NCBI RefSeq assembly: GCF_001898575.1
Contig: NZ_MKUD01000063.1
Location: 323,215-387,214 of the forward strand
Direction: 5' to 3'
DNA length: 64,000 bases
Source: Spirosoma sp. 48-14
Lineage (GTDB): Bacteria > Bacteroidota > Bacteroidia > Cytophagales > Spirosomataceae
The position numbers were made by a program, and so were the translations under genes. How positions within the stretch are numbered: the stretch's first letter is position 1; every line of letters begins with the position of its first letter. Shown here piece by piece: positions 32,401 through 42,159 of the stretch. The notes below the pieces were generated by a model. The model had not been told where the DNA came from. It saw nothing but the letters and a program-made list of their open reading frames with translations, and did not search any database.

Positions 32401-34761
32401 ATGCTAACCAACTACCTCAAAATCGCACTTCGAAATTTATTGCGGAGTAAGGGCTTTTCGGTTATCAACATCGTCGGTCTGTCTATCGGCATGGCCAGCG
32501 CCATTCTGATTATTCTCTGGATCCAGCACGAACTCAGCTACGATCAGTTTCACGAAAAAAAAGACCGGATTTATGAAGCCTGGAATCGGTCGATTTTCAG
32601 CAATAAACTGGAATGCTGGAATACGACGCCACGGGTGCTGGCAAAGACCATGACCCGTGATTTCCCGGAAGTAGAACGCACAGCCCGTGTCGACTGGACC
32701 CAGGACATGCTGTTTACGGTTGGTGATAAACGGCTGGTGGCAAAAGGCAATGTCGTGGATTCGACGTTCCTGAGCATGTTCAGTTTTCCTTTACTGCGGG
32801 GCAATCCGCAAACGGTGCTGAACGGGGCAAATACCCTTGTCGTTACCGAGAAGCTGGCGCAAAAGCTGTTTGGTAACGCCGATCCTATGGGTCGTACCGT
32901 AAAGCTGAACAACAAAGACCTGTTCACCGTAACTGGCGTGTTGAAAGACCTGCCCACCAACACCCGGTTCAACTTTGAGTATTTATTATCCTGGGCCTAC
33001 AACCGACAAAACGGCAATGACGACGAGTATTGGGGCAATAATTCAACCCAAACGTATGTCGAATTGAAACCGAAGGCCACGCTGGCCTCCATTGAGCCCA
33101 AGTTAAAATTGCTGCGTAAACGGTATGACAAAGACGACCCGAAAGGCGAGGTTTTCCTCTACCCCATGAGCCGGTGGCGGTTATACTCCAGTTTTACGCA
33201 TGGTGTCGAAAACGGGGGACTGATTGATTTTGTCAAGCTCTTTGGCCTCATTGCCGTCTTTATTCTGCTGATTGCCTGTATCAATTTCATGAACCTGAGT
33301 ACGGCCCGTAGCGAGAAACGAGCCAAAGAGGTAGGCATTCGGAAAGCATCGGGAGCACAGCGCGGTTCGCTGATTGCTCAGTTTCTGGGCGAATCTATTT
33401 TAATTGCTTTTCTGGCAGGCATTGCCGCCCTTGGTATTGTACAGGCCAGTTTACCCGCTTTCAACACGCTGACGGATAAACTCCTGTCGGTTCCTTACAA
33501 CCAACTGTATGCCTGGTTCTTTTTCGGCGGTTTTGTGCTGCTGTCCGGACTGCTGGCGGGTAGTTATCCAGCATTTTTTCTCTCGTCCTTTAAACCCGTA
33601 AACGTGTTAAAGGGCCACTTCCGAAAAGTAAATGCGCTCATAACGCCCCGAAAAGTACTGGTTGTACTTCAGTTCACGTTTGCCGTTATGCTGATTATCA
33701 GCACCATCATTGTTCGTGAGCAGATTCAGTATGCCCGCGACCGAAGCATGGGTTACGCCAAAGACAATCTGATTTATCATAGCCTGTCGGGCGATATTGG
33801 CAAAAACTACGAACTCATCAAGAACGAGTTGATGACCAGCCAGGTAGCCGTTTCGATCAGCAAAACCAGTGCGCCACTTACCCAGGGGTGGAGCAATAGC
33901 TGGGGCTTTCAATGGGCGGGGAAAGCTCAAAATGACAAAACCATCATTGATCGATTCGGTGCCGACGATAACCTGATCAAAACGACGGGCCTACAACTGG
34001 CACAGGGCCGCGACTTCGACCTGAAACAATACCCCAGCGACTCAACGGCGATGATTTTGAACGAGTCGGCCGTCAAATTAATGGGATTCAAACAGCCAAT
34101 TGGTCAGGTCGTACAAGACAATGGGCGCGATTGGCACGTGGTGGGGGTTATTAAAGATTTTATTCTTCAGTCGCCCTATTTTCCGACCAAGCCAATGGCC
34201 ATCGAAGGTAGTAAAGGCTGGCTCAGTATCATGCATATTAAACTGAATCCGGCCAATTCAACCGAACAGAACCTACGCAAAGCCGAGGCTATTTTCAAAA
34301 AATACAATCCGGAATATCCATTTGATTACAAGTTTATCGATCAGGAATACGCCCAAAAATTCGATAACGAACAACGGATTGCCACCCTTTCGGGCCTGTT
34401 CGCTGGCCTGACGATCCTTATTTCGTGTCTGGGCCTGATTGGTCTGGCAACGTTTACGGCCCAGCAACGCACCAAAGAAATTGGCATTCGTAAAGTTTTG
34501 GGGGCATCCATACTAAGTGTCGTTGCGCTACTGTCCAAAGACTTTGTGCGGCTGGTGATCATCTCGATCCTGATTGCCTCGCCGATAGCCTGGTACGCGA
34601 TGGATAAATGGCTGGCCGACTACGAGTACAAAGTTCAGATTCAGTGGTGGATGTTTGTGCTAGCGGGCCTGCTGGCCGTAGGCATTGCCTTACTAACCGT
34701 GTCGTTCCAATCGATAAAAGCAGCTTTGATCAATCCAGCAAAATCACTCAAAACGGAATAA
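32401..34761 (+). CDS. FtsX/MacB-like permease 7
   Basis: A 786-residue paralogue (MLTNYLKIALRNLLRSKGFS). The loops read RAKEVGIRKASGA (from 307) and RTKEIGIRKVLGAS (from 690). The second periplasmic motif is degenerate: VIKDFILQSPYFPTKPMAI lacks the usual H-F-x-S-L-H. It starts 11 bp after a palindromic element and has no promoter of the palindrome/sigma-54 type, so it probably depends on the permease 6 promoter. Confidence 0.92.
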   Translation: MLTNYLKIALRNLLRSKGFSVINIVGLSIGMASAILIILWIQHELSYDQFHEKKDRIYEAWNRSIFSNKLECWNTTPRVLAKTMTRDFPEVERTARVDWTQDMLFTVGDKRLVAKGNVVDSTFLSMFSFPLLRGNPQTVLNGANTLVVTEKLAQKLFGNADPMGRTVKLNNKDLFTVTGVLKDLPTNTRFNFEYLLSWAYNRQNGNDDEYWGNNSTQTYVELKPKATLASIEPKLKLLRKRYDKDDPKGEVFLYPMSRWRLYSSFTHGVENGGLIDFVKLFGLIAVFILLIACINFMNLSTARSEKRAKEVGIRKASGAQRGSLIAQFLGESILIAFLAGIAALGIVQASLPAFNTLTDKLLSVPYNQLYAWFFFGGFVLLSGLLAGSYPAFFLSSFKPVNVLKGHFRKVNALITPRKVLVVLQFTFAVMLIISTIIVREQIQYARDRSMGYAKDNLIYHSLSGDIGKNYELIKNELMTSQVAVSISKTSAPLTQGWSNSWGFQWAGKAQNDKTIIDRFGADDNLIKTTGLQLAQGRDFDLKQYPSDSTAMILNESAVKLMGFKQPIGQVVQDNGRDWHVVGVIKDFILQSPYFPTKPMAIEGSKGWLSIMHIKLNPANSTEQNLRKAEAIFKKYNPEYPFDYKFIDQEYAQKFDNEQRIATLSGLFAGLTILISCLGLIGLATFTAQQRTKEIGIRKVLGASILSVVALLSKDFVRLVIISILIASPIAWYAMDKWLADYEYKVQIQWWMFVLAGLLAVGIALLTVSFQSIKAALINPAKSLKTE

Positions 34762-34768
34762 AAAGCGT

Positions 34769-34832
34769 GGTGCATGGAGCTAGGAGTAAAATACTCCCTG
34801 CCCCTTGCACCATGCACCGCGCTCCATGCACC
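34769..34832. repeat. Inverted heptamer repeat between permeases 7 and 8
   Basis: GGTGCATGGAGC (34769-34780) and GCTCCATGCACC (34821-34832) are inverted, with an inner GGAGTA/TACTCC pair. Units of 7 bp (GTGCATG, GAGCTAG, GAGTAAA) are visible. It begins 8 bp after the permease 7 stop and is followed by CTCCTCGCTTTTTTT, so terminator or attenuator activity is possible. Confidence 0.75.
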
Positions 34833-34863
34833 CTGCTCCTCGCTTTTTTTAACCTCCTTTCCT

Positions 34864-37248
34864 ATGCTTCGATTTGCTATTCGTAATCTCCTAAAAACCA
34901 AACTATTTGGTTTGCTGAACGTAACAGGTCTTGCTGTCGGAATGGCGGCATCGGTGCTTATTCTGCTATGGGTACAAAACGAGTTAAGTTTTGATAGTTA
35001 TCACGCCAAATCGGCCCGTACCTATCCGATCATCAGCCATAATCAGGTTAATAAAGAAGAAACATGGCACTGGTCCACAACGCCCCTACCGCTGGCAGAA
35101 CTAGCCAAGCGGTTGCCCGAAGTTGAAACAATAACTCGCCTTTCCAAACCCTTCTGGAACGGTCTGACGATGAAGATTGGCGGCCAATTGATTCAGGAAC
35201 CCAAAGTGGCCTGCGTCGATGAAAATTGGTTTTCGGTATTCGATTACGCGCTTGTCGATGGGAGTCTGACCGATTTTAACCGCAACATGCGCAGCATCGC
35301 CCTAGCCGAATCGAAGGCCACCAAGTTGTTTGGATCAACTAAAGCCGTTGGGCAGTTGGTTCGTATCGATACACTGGATTATGTAGTACGGGCTGTTTTT
35401 AAAGATAACCCCGTCAATTCCAGTTTCCAGTACGATTGCCTGATGCCATTATCGGCTCACCTGTCGAACCCCGATACGTATAAAAATGAGAACAACTGGA
35501 ACAATTTCAATTACGAAACGTACGTGGTTCTACGCCCCGGAGCCGATGCGAAAAAAGTCAGCAAAAAACTGACTCAGATCGTTCAGGTGGCCAAACCAGA
35601 CGAAAAAACCAAGAAACCTGATACCAGCATTACCCTCGAACTGGAAGCCCTGACCGATATGCACTTCGATACCGTCGATCGATACGGCAGTGAGCAAGGC
35701 GATCGACGGACCGTTTACATCTTCTTTGGGCTGGCCCTGGCCATTCTGCTCATGGCGTGTATCAATTACGTGAATCTGACGACCGCCCGCGCCAGCGTTC
35801 GCGCTAAAGAAGTGGGGGTAAAAAAGATCATCGGGGCCGGTCATTCGCAACTATTTGCCCAGTTTATGCTGGAATCCATCCTGATGTGTGCGGTAGCGCT
35901 GGGGATTGCGCTAGTATGTACCTATAGCTTTTTGCCTGTGTTCAATAGCCTGACCAACAAAACCTTTTCCATCCATTTTGGAAACCCCTCGTTATGGATA
36001 GTTCTGCTCGGTACAGTATTGACCGCTATCGTTCTGACCGGCATTTACCCGGCGGTGCTGCTGTCGTCGTTTCAGCCCGTCCGGGCTATACGGGGACTCA
36101 ATGTGCTCGGGTCTTCCAACAGCCTGTTCCGCAAAAGTTTAGTGGTTGTTCAGTTCTCCATTTCCATTGCGTTCCTGATTGCTACGCTGGTCGTTTACTA
36201 CCAGATCAAGTTCATTCGAACCACAAAACTGGGTTACGACCGCGATCATATCCTAGCTCTCACCATTCCCTGGAACGTCCAGCCCAAGGTCGATCCGCTG
36301 GTAATGAAAAGTAAGCTTCTGCAACATTCCAGCATCAAAGAAGCGACCATTGCCAGCCAGAATATCGTGGAAATCAAAAGTGCGCATAGTGGTAGCCTCG
36401 ACTGGGATGGACGCCCAACCGATTTTCAGCCCACCGTCGGCCAGATTTCGGTAGAACCTTCGTACCAGAACGTATTCAATCTGAAAATGGCCGAAGGACG
36501 CTGGTTTGCCGAAAACAATACCGCCGACGAGCATAATGTTGTTTTGAACGAAGCGGCCGTCCGAAAATTTAAGCTCCGGAAACCCGTTGTCGGTCAGCGT
36601 TTCCATTTTCAGGGATCAAAAGGGGTGGTACTCGGCGTTGTTCGGGACTTTCATTTCAAAAGTCTACACGAAGAAATTAGTCCGCTGGTGATGTTCAACA
36701 ATCCGGGCTGGCGCAGTGGCATTTACGTAAAAATTGTGCCGGGTAAAGAGGCCGACGCCATCAAAGCTATTCAGCAAATCTGGACCGAGCTGGTACCGAG
36801 CCGTCCGCTGGAATACACGTTTCTTGATGAAACCTTTGATCGACTTTACAAGACCGAAGCCCGCACGGCTACGTTATTCAATGCCTTTTCGCTGGTTGCG
36901 GTTCTGATTTCCTGCCTGGGCTTGTTTGGGTTGGCTACGTTCACGGCCGAAATGCGAACGAAAGAAATTGGCATTCGAAAAGTGCTGGGTGCCTCGGTAA
37001 TGAGTTTGATGACGCTGCTATCAACCGATTTTCTGAAGCTAGTTCTGATTGCGATGCTGGTAGCCATTCCCGTCGGCTATTATTTCATGAATAGCTGGCT
37101 CCAGTCTTTCGCCTATAAAATTGACCTCGATTGGTGGCTCTTTGCCCTGGCGGGCCTGATGGCCGTAACTGTAGCCCTGTTGACCATCAGTTTTCAGAGT
37201 GCCAAAGCAGCCCTGACGAACCCTGTGAAAAGTCTACGGAACGAGTGA
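34864..37248 (+). CDS. FtsX/MacB-like permease 8
   Basis: A 794-residue paralogue from ATG 34864 (MLRFAIRNLLKTKLFG). An in-frame start at 34774 would add 30 residues encoded by the repeat and was rejected. The loops read RAKEVGVKKIIGA (from 313), with K in place of the usual R, and RTKEIGIRKVLGAS (from 698). The second periplasmic domain has VVRDFHFKSLHEEISPLVM. It is the last gene of the permease 6-8 run; a 24-bp perfect inverted repeat follows 6 bp after the stop. Confidence 0.92.
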   Translation: MLRFAIRNLLKTKLFGLLNVTGLAVGMAASVLILLWVQNELSFDSYHAKSARTYPIISHNQVNKEETWHWSTTPLPLAELAKRLPEVETITRLSKPFWNGLTMKIGGQLIQEPKVACVDENWFSVFDYALVDGSLTDFNRNMRSIALAESKATKLFGSTKAVGQLVRIDTLDYVVRAVFKDNPVNSSFQYDCLMPLSAHLSNPDTYKNENNWNNFNYETYVVLRPGADAKKVSKKLTQIVQVAKPDEKTKKPDTSITLELEALTDMHFDTVDRYGSEQGDRRTVYIFFGLALAILLMACINYVNLTTARASVRAKEVGVKKIIGAGHSQLFAQFMLESILMCAVALGIALVCTYSFLPVFNSLTNKTFSIHFGNPSLWIVLLGTVLTAIVLTGIYPAVLLSSFQPVRAIRGLNVLGSSNSLFRKSLVVVQFSISIAFLIATLVVYYQIKFIRTTKLGYDRDHILALTIPWNVQPKVDPLVMKSKLLQHSSIKEATIASQNIVEIKSAHSGSLDWDGRPTDFQPTVGQISVEPSYQNVFNLKMAEGRWFAENNTADEHNVVLNEAAVRKFKLRKPVVGQRFHFQGSKGVVLGVVRDFHFKSLHEEISPLVMFNNPGWRSGIYVKIVPGKEADAIKAIQQIWTELVPSRPLEYTFLDETFDRLYKTEARTATLFNAFSLVAVLISCLGLFGLATFTAEMRTKEIGIRKVLGASVMSLMTLLSTDFLKLVLIAMLVAIPVGYYFMNSWLQSFAYKIDLDWWLFALAGLMAVTVALLTISFQSAKAALTNPVKSLRNE

Positions 37249-37253
37249 ATAGT

Positions 37254-37319
37254 TGGGTGCTGGGAGCGTAGTGCATGCCGGAGTAAACCAGATGCCATGC
37301 ACTACGCTCCCAGCACCCA
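37254..37319. repeat. Inverted heptamer repeat after permease 8
   Basis: A perfect 24-bp inverted repeat (37254-37277 and 37296-37319) beginning TGGGTGCTGGGAGCG; units GGGTGCT, GGGAGCG, TAGTGCA. It lies just upstream of the activator sites of the next unit. Confidence 0.85.
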
Positions 37320-37326
37320 GCCCTTT

Positions 37327-37362
37327 GTCCACTGGCGTACAGTGTTTTGTCCGATTTCGGAC
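37327..37362. promoter_or_regulatory. Paired palindromic activator sites upstream of the secreted-protein gene
   Basis: Distal GTCCActggCGTAC (37327-37340) and perfect proximal GTCCGatttCGGAC (37349-37362), centres 22 bp apart. Confidence 0.75.
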
Positions 37363-37415
37363 ATCCAATTTCTTCATATATAGCGAACAAATTGATAAAC
37401 AAGCCAATACACTCT

Positions 37416-37430
37416 TGGCATGATCATAGA
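37416..37430 (+). promoter_or_regulatory. Sigma-54-like promoter of the secreted-protein/permease 9 unit
   Basis: TGGCATGATCATAGA has a good -24 element (TGGCAT) and a weak -12 (ATAGA). The -24 GG is 55 bp from the proximal palindrome, the same as at permeases 1 and 5, which is the main reason to believe it. Confidence 0.6.
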
Positions 37431-37467
37431 GGAGAGTAATTTTACTTAACTTTATTTCTGCCGATTC

Positions 37468-38097
37468 ATGAAAACGCTGTTTACGCTGGTATTGGTTGCG
37501 GTTAGCTTTGGTGCAATAGCACAACGGTCGTCGAGCAAACATGTATCGACCGATGGTCGGCATTTACGTATTCGTGTCGATATGCAGGAGGCTGGGCATT
37601 CGCTCCATTACAACCGCTCGTTCGATGTATCGGAGATGGAGAAAAGCGAGGTAAAAGTCCTGGAAAACAGCATCATCGATTCGCTGGAGCGCGCGTTTAG
37701 CGAGCCAGCCGTAGCGGTTACCACGAGCCACAAGCGGGACAGTTGGAGCAAGGATAAATCATACAAATCCGATTATTCGCCAGCCCAGCAGGCATCTTAC
37801 GATGAGCAGCGGATAGCGTATTCCAGAAACTCCGAAGAGAAGGAGAAAATGTATGAGTTTTCTACCGAAGCCAAAGCCAATCCTTCATTCTCGCCAAGCG
37901 AGGTGTCGCCCCAGTCGGTGAAAGTTCAGGAAGACAAAGAAAACGGTCGGCTCTGGATGCAATACACGTTTATGAAAGACGGCGAGGAGCTGATCATTGA
38001 GCGTACAGCCAATGTAGTTGGTAAAAGCGAACGCGAAAAACAAGCCATTATCCGCGACACCGAACGTAGCTTTGGCATCAAAACGGTGAATCAATAA
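37468..38097 (+). CDS. Small secreted protein, family shared with 20861-21475 (copy 2)
   Basis: A 209-residue exported protein (signal peptide ends GAIAQ, residue 19). It resembles the protein at 20861-21475 at both ends: LRIRVDMQEAG, LHYNRSFDVSEM and IIDSLERA near the N-terminus; GRLWMQYTFMKDGEELIIER and KSEREKQAII near the C-terminus. The middle is charged and low in proline (HKRDSWSKDKSYKSDYS). I recognise no named family. It has its own palindrome pair and sigma-54-like promoter, so the family belongs to the same predicted regulon as the permeases. Permease 9 follows after a perfect 33-bp inverted repeat. Confidence 0.88.
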   Translation: MKTLFTLVLVAVSFGAIAQRSSSKHVSTDGRHLRIRVDMQEAGHSLHYNRSFDVSEMEKSEVKVLENSIIDSLERAFSEPAVAVTTSHKRDSWSKDKSYKSDYSPAQQASYDEQRIAYSRNSEEKEKMYEFSTEAKANPSFSPSEVSPQSVKVQEDKENGRLWMQYTFMKDGEELIIERTANVVGKSEREKQAIIRDTERSFGIKTVNQ

Positions 38098-38108
38098 AAA
38101 GACGAAAA

Positions 38109-38180
38109 CATAAAGGGAGACGGGAGGCAAGGAGTGAGGTTCATTAAAACCTCACTCCTTGCCTCCCGTCTCCCTTTATG
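38109..38180. repeat. Perfect 33-bp inverted heptamer repeat
   Basis: 38109-38141 is inverted at 38148-38180 with only a 6-base loop, so a very stable hairpin in RNA. Units GGGAGAC, GGGAGGC, AAGGAGT. It begins 12 bp after the stop of the secreted-protein gene. Confidence 0.9.
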
Positions 38181-38273
38181 GCTCCTGGGCTGTCAAGTGT
38201 AAACAAATAGACAATTAGTTAATATCTAATTTTTTATTTACTTTACTTCGTTTCTTTATTCCGTCCACTTCTC

Positions 38274-40634
38274 ATGTTCCGTAACTATCTCAGCATCACG
38301 ACTCGTAACCTTAAACGCAACTTCCGGTACGTTATCATCAACGTACTGGGGCTCAGCATCGGGATCGGTTTTGGGTTATTGGCTTTTCTGAATTACCAGT
38401 ACGCTCATACCTTCGACAACTGGCACAGAAACCGAGCCCGCATTGTTCGGGTCGAGAGCGTTAAAGCGGATAACCTGGCGCTGTATGGCACTTGCCCATC
38501 GCCACTGGCTACAGATGCCCAGCAAATTTCGGGTGTTGAAACGGGATTACGATTTGAGGCCCGCCGGGCAGTAGTCAAGTACGGAGACAATACCTTTAAC
38601 GAAGTCCTGAATTTTGCCGACCTGAATTTCTTCCGCGTATTTGATTTTAAGATCATCAAAGGTTCGGCCGATTTTTCTGACCCGTCGAGCGTTCTGATTT
38701 CAAACGAAATTGCCACAAAGTATTTCGGTAATGAGAACCCGATTGGCAAATCTATTATCGTCTATGCCGATCAGCCATTCAAAAAAGCACTGACCGTACG
38801 CGGTGTGATCGATAGCCAACAAAAGCAATCCAGCATCCGATTCGACTTTCTGACGCACCTGTCCAACCAGTTCGACAACAACAAACCCGTCGATTACACC
38901 AACTGGGAATACCGGGCCGATGCCGTATTTCTCTTGCTAAAACACGCTTCCGACCGAACGGCGGTTGAAGCCGCGCTGGCTACCTTTGTGGCTCGTCAGC
39001 AATCGGCCGACCCAGAGTGGAAAATCAGCCGGTTCGTCGTTGAGCCCTTTGCCACAGTAGCTCTTTCCGGCCGTAGCCTGCGAAACAACAGTTTGTATCC
39101 ATCGCTGCCCTCTGCGGCTGTTTGGGGAACCGTGGCAATGGCTATCATGATTCTGCTGACGGCCGCTCTCAATTTTGCCAATATGACCATTGCGGTCTGT
39201 AACGGACGCCTGCGCGAAATAGGTGTCCGGAAAGTGCTGGGGGGCACACAAAGCCAGTTGGTGGTGCAATTACTTACCGAATCGAGTGTGATCTGCACGC
39301 TGTCCATTTTGCTGGGTATGATTCTGGCGTATCCGATTGTGAGCTGGTACAACCATATGTGGTCGTATCTGGAACTGACCATCGACTATACCCAGCCTAC
39401 GGTACTTGCTTTTCTGCTTGGCTTATTGATTTTTACTACCCTTCTGGCGGGTTCGTATCCTGCTTTTTATGTGAGTGCCTTTCGCCCGACTCATATTTTC
39501 CGGGGAGCGTTGCGGTTTGGCGGCTCAGGGCTTTTCTCCCGCGTTATGATGGGCATGCAGATTGCCATTTCCCTGACAGCCGTGGTTACCGGACTTAGTT
39601 TCGAACGCAATGCTGAGTTCAATCGAACCGCCAATGTGGGTTATGACCGGCAAAATGTTATCGGAGCTTATGTGTATGATGAATCGACCTGGCAGGTTTT
39701 CAAAACAGCGGCTCAGTCGATTCCCAACATTGAAGCCGTTGGTGGTACGCAGAATCTGCCCGGATTTAGCTTCAGCATGACCAATTTTAACCTGACTAGT
39801 GAATCGCACGAGAGTATGCTGTATAACGTGGGCGATGATTTTCTGCGAATGCTCCAGATTGAGCTTCTTGATGGTCAGCCACTGCTCCCGCTTCAGGGCG
39901 ACCAGCCCGCCCAGACAGTACTGGTCAACGAAACGTTTGTGCGTGAATTTGGTGAAGGTAAACCACTCATCGGTCAGTCCATTCGACTTGATTCAACCAC
40001 GTATCAGATTGGCGGAGTCGTGCGCGACTTTATGACCAATACACCGTTTCGCCCCATTTCTTCGGCTATTATCCGGCCCGTACCGCCCAGCCGGTTTGTT
40101 TATTTTATTGCCCGCGTGAAGGCCGAACACCAAAAGCAGGTATTTGCCGCACTCGAAAAGACCTGGAAGCGGCTGTTTCCCTACAAACCGTTCGATGGTG
40201 TTTACCTCAACAATGCGCTGGCCGAAGCCGAATCTGTGTCGACCAGTATTGCTGAAACAATGGGCGTTTTCTCGCTGGTAACGGTATTACTGGCTATTTC
40301 GGGCCTGTTTTCGTTGATCTCGCTCAATGTTCTGAAACGGATGCGTGAGGTGGCTGTTCGGCGAGTGTTAGGCGCTACCGGAGCCCAGGTCGGCTGGGTA
40401 CTGCATAAGAACTACTTGTGGATTCTGGCCATAGCCACGCTTATCGGTTGCTCGTTAGGCTACTATATGGCGATCATGCTCATGAACAGCGTGTTTAAAA
40501 TCAACAATGGCGTTTCGGCGGTCGCTATCATCCTCTCAGCTATAGCTGTGCTGACCATCGCCTTTTCAACCATCCTGCTCAAGCTCTGGCAAACCCTCCA
40601 GCTAAACCCAGTCGATGCGTTGAAGGCAGAATAA
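38274..40634 (+). CDS. FtsX/MacB-like permease 9 (divergent)
   Basis: A 786-residue paralogue (MFRNYLSITTRNLKRNFRYV) that is the most divergent of the set. The loops read RLREIGVRKVLGG (from 312) and RMREVAVRRVLGAT (from 689), the latter lacking the TKEIG core found in most others. The second periplasmic motif is VVRDFMTNTPFRPISSAII, without the histidines. The C-terminus (LWQTLQLNPVDALKAE) also differs from the SFQS-KAAL ending. It follows the small secreted protein and probably shares its sigma-54-like promoter if transcription passes the 33-bp hairpin; no palindrome pair is immediately upstream. Confidence 0.9.
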   Translation: MFRNYLSITTRNLKRNFRYVIINVLGLSIGIGFGLLAFLNYQYAHTFDNWHRNRARIVRVESVKADNLALYGTCPSPLATDAQQISGVETGLRFEARRAVVKYGDNTFNEVLNFADLNFFRVFDFKIIKGSADFSDPSSVLISNEIATKYFGNENPIGKSIIVYADQPFKKALTVRGVIDSQQKQSSIRFDFLTHLSNQFDNNKPVDYTNWEYRADAVFLLLKHASDRTAVEAALATFVARQQSADPEWKISRFVVEPFATVALSGRSLRNNSLYPSLPSAAVWGTVAMAIMILLTAALNFANMTIAVCNGRLREIGVRKVLGGTQSQLVVQLLTESSVICTLSILLGMILAYPIVSWYNHMWSYLELTIDYTQPTVLAFLLGLLIFTTLLAGSYPAFYVSAFRPTHIFRGALRFGGSGLFSRVMMGMQIAISLTAVVTGLSFERNAEFNRTANVGYDRQNVIGAYVYDESTWQVFKTAAQSIPNIEAVGGTQNLPGFSFSMTNFNLTSESHESMLYNVGDDFLRMLQIELLDGQPLLPLQGDQPAQTVLVNETFVREFGEGKPLIGQSIRLDSTTYQIGGVVRDFMTNTPFRPISSAIIRPVPPSRFVYFIARVKAEHQKQVFAALEKTWKRLFPYKPFDGVYLNNALAEAESVSTSIAETMGVFSLVTVLLAISGLFSLISLNVLKRMREVAVRRVLGATGAQVGWVLHKNYLWILAIATLIGCSLGYYMAIMLMNSVFKINNGVSAVAIILSAIAVLTIAFSTILLKLWQTLQLNPVDALKAE

Positions 40635-40773
40635 AACCCCTATCTTAACGATATTCTATCTTTATTTCCTCTCCTTCACTTTCTTCTCAAAAAATTTTTC
40701 ACTTTCTCTGTAACCTTGGTCAACTTCCGCAGTTTCCAGTCCAAAACCCACTAAACGCAATAGCAAAAACGGT

Positions 40774-41346
40774 TTGAACGCGCTGACAGACAACGCACTC
40801 ATGCTGCAGGTAAAAGCAGGAAATCTGGACACGATGGGCTTACTCTTCGAGCGATACCATCGGCCCTTGTTCGGCTTCCTGTTCCATATGACCAACCAGC
40901 GGGAGGCTAGTGAAGATATGCTGCAAACGGTGTTTTACCGGATGCTGAAATACCGGCATACCTTCACGGGCGATGGCGAGTTCAGAAGCTGGATGTATCA
41001 CCTGGCCCGCAATGTTCTGGTCGATCATAGCAAGCAGAACAAACAAAGTTCGCAGCAATACGACCTGGCCGATGTAGCGGAACGAATTAGCGGGGGGCCA
41101 ATGGCCGACGAGCGATTCCAGAAAGAACAGGAACTGGATACGCTGAACCGGGCCATGGCCAAATTGAGTCCTGATAATCGCGAAGTGTTGGTGCTAAGCC
41201 GGTATCAGGAATTGAAGTACGAGGAAATTGCCCGTGTACTCAACACGACAGAAGGCGCGATAAAAGTGCGGGTACATCGGGCGATGGCTGAGTTAAAAAA
41301 AATTTATCTGACTCTTGAGAATGGAAAAACTGCCTATAAACTGTGA
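40774..41346 (+). CDS. ECF-type RNA polymerase sigma factor
   Basis: A 190-residue sigma-70-family ECF factor. Region 2 spans MLQVKAGNLDTMGLLFERYH to FRSWMYHLARNVLVDH, and region 4 is LSPDNREVLVLSRYQELKYE, then IARVLNTTEGAIKVRVHRAM with the recognition helix. It directs RNA polymerase to a small set of promoters when released by its anti-sigma factor. The start is taken as TTG 40774 (NALTDNALML), because that extension is typical of such factors; ATG 40801 is the alternative. Its end overlaps the anti-sigma gene by 26 bp, implying translational coupling. It follows permease 9 by 139 bp; I saw no palindrome pair in that gap. Confidence 0.92.
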   Translation: MNALTDNALMLQVKAGNLDTMGLLFERYHRPLFGFLFHMTNQREASEDMLQTVFYRMLKYRHTFTGDGEFRSWMYHLARNVLVDHSKQNKQSSQQYDLADVAERISGGPMADERFQKEQELDTLNRAMAKLSPDNREVLVLSRYQELKYEEIARVLNTTEGAIKVRVHRAMAELKKIYLTLENGKTAYKL

Positions 41347-42157
41347 ACAAACGCAGGAGCAATTCAGCGAATGGCTCAGTAACCAGCTACCCGATGGCGA
41401 ACGAGCGATTATGGAAGCGCACCTGGCAGACTGTTCGGCCTGCCGGGAAGATGCCGAATCGACCCGGCAACTCTGGCAACTAATGGGCAAATCGACCTTG
41501 CCCGAACCCAGTGCAGCCGCACGCGTACGGTTCCAGGCTATGCTCGACACGTATAAAGACACAATGGCTGTCGAAAAGGAAAGTGTATTTGAAACGTTAC
41601 TGGCCAAACTTCGCCAGCTCTGGACACCTCAGTACGCCATGCGGCTGGTCTATAGCGTAGCTCTGCTGGCCGTCGGAATAGCGGCCGGTTACTGGTTTCA
41701 GCGGTCCAATGCCCCCACCGTAGCCTATCAACAGCAGGTCGATACACTATCGCGGCAGGTGGAACAGATGCGCCAGATGATGATGCTCTCACTGCTGGAA
41801 AATCCGGCAGCTTCCGAGCGGCTTCGGGCAGTGAGTTATACGGAAGAAATCAATGAGGTTGACGATAAGGTCATCGACGCCCTGCTGACAACATTAAACA
41901 ACGACTCAAACGTGAACGTCCGGCTGGTTACGCTCGAAGCGCTGGCCAAACTGGCCGATAATCCAAAAGCCAGAGAAGGGCTGGTCCAATCGATTGCCCA
42001 GCAAGACTCGCCCCTGGTGCAGTCGGCACTGGCCGATGTGATGGTAAAATTGCAGGAAAAACGATCCATTAAACCCCTTCGGCAATTACTCCGCGACGAT
42101 AACCTGAACCACATGGTCAAGGGTAAAATTGAACAAAGTATTCGGGAACTGTCCTGA
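41321..42157 (+). CDS. Anti-sigma factor with zinc-finger domain, TM helix and HEAT-like repeats
   Basis: A 278-residue membrane protein. The N-terminus carries the zf-HC2 motif AHLADCSACRED (H, C, C), which holds ECF sigma factors in check. A TM helix lies at about 107-126 (MRLVYSVALLAVGIAAGYWF), followed by a short coiled stretch and C-terminal helical repeats of HEAT type (VRLVTLEALAKLADNPKARE, LVQSALADVMVKLQEKRSIK) outside the membrane. The HEAT part may be the sensor or a docking surface for the DUF4097 proteins encoded next; that is inference. The ATG 41321 lies inside the sigma gene. Confidence 0.9.
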   Translation: MEKLPINCEQTQEQFSEWLSNQLPDGERAIMEAHLADCSACREDAESTRQLWQLMGKSTLPEPSAAARVRFQAMLDTYKDTMAVEKESVFETLLAKLRQLWTPQYAMRLVYSVALLAVGIAAGYWFQRSNAPTVAYQQQVDTLSRQVEQMRQMMMLSLLENPAASERLRAVSYTEEINEVDDKVIDALLTTLNNDSNVNVRLVTLEALAKLADNPKAREGLVQSIAQQDSPLVQSALADVMVKLQEKRSIKPLRQLLRDDNLNHMVKGKIEQSIRELS

Positions 42158-42159
42158 TT

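Noticed and set aside
34774-34863. N-terminal extension of permease 8 from 34774
   Set aside because: The extension is translated heptamer repeat; ATG 34864 aligns with the other permeases.
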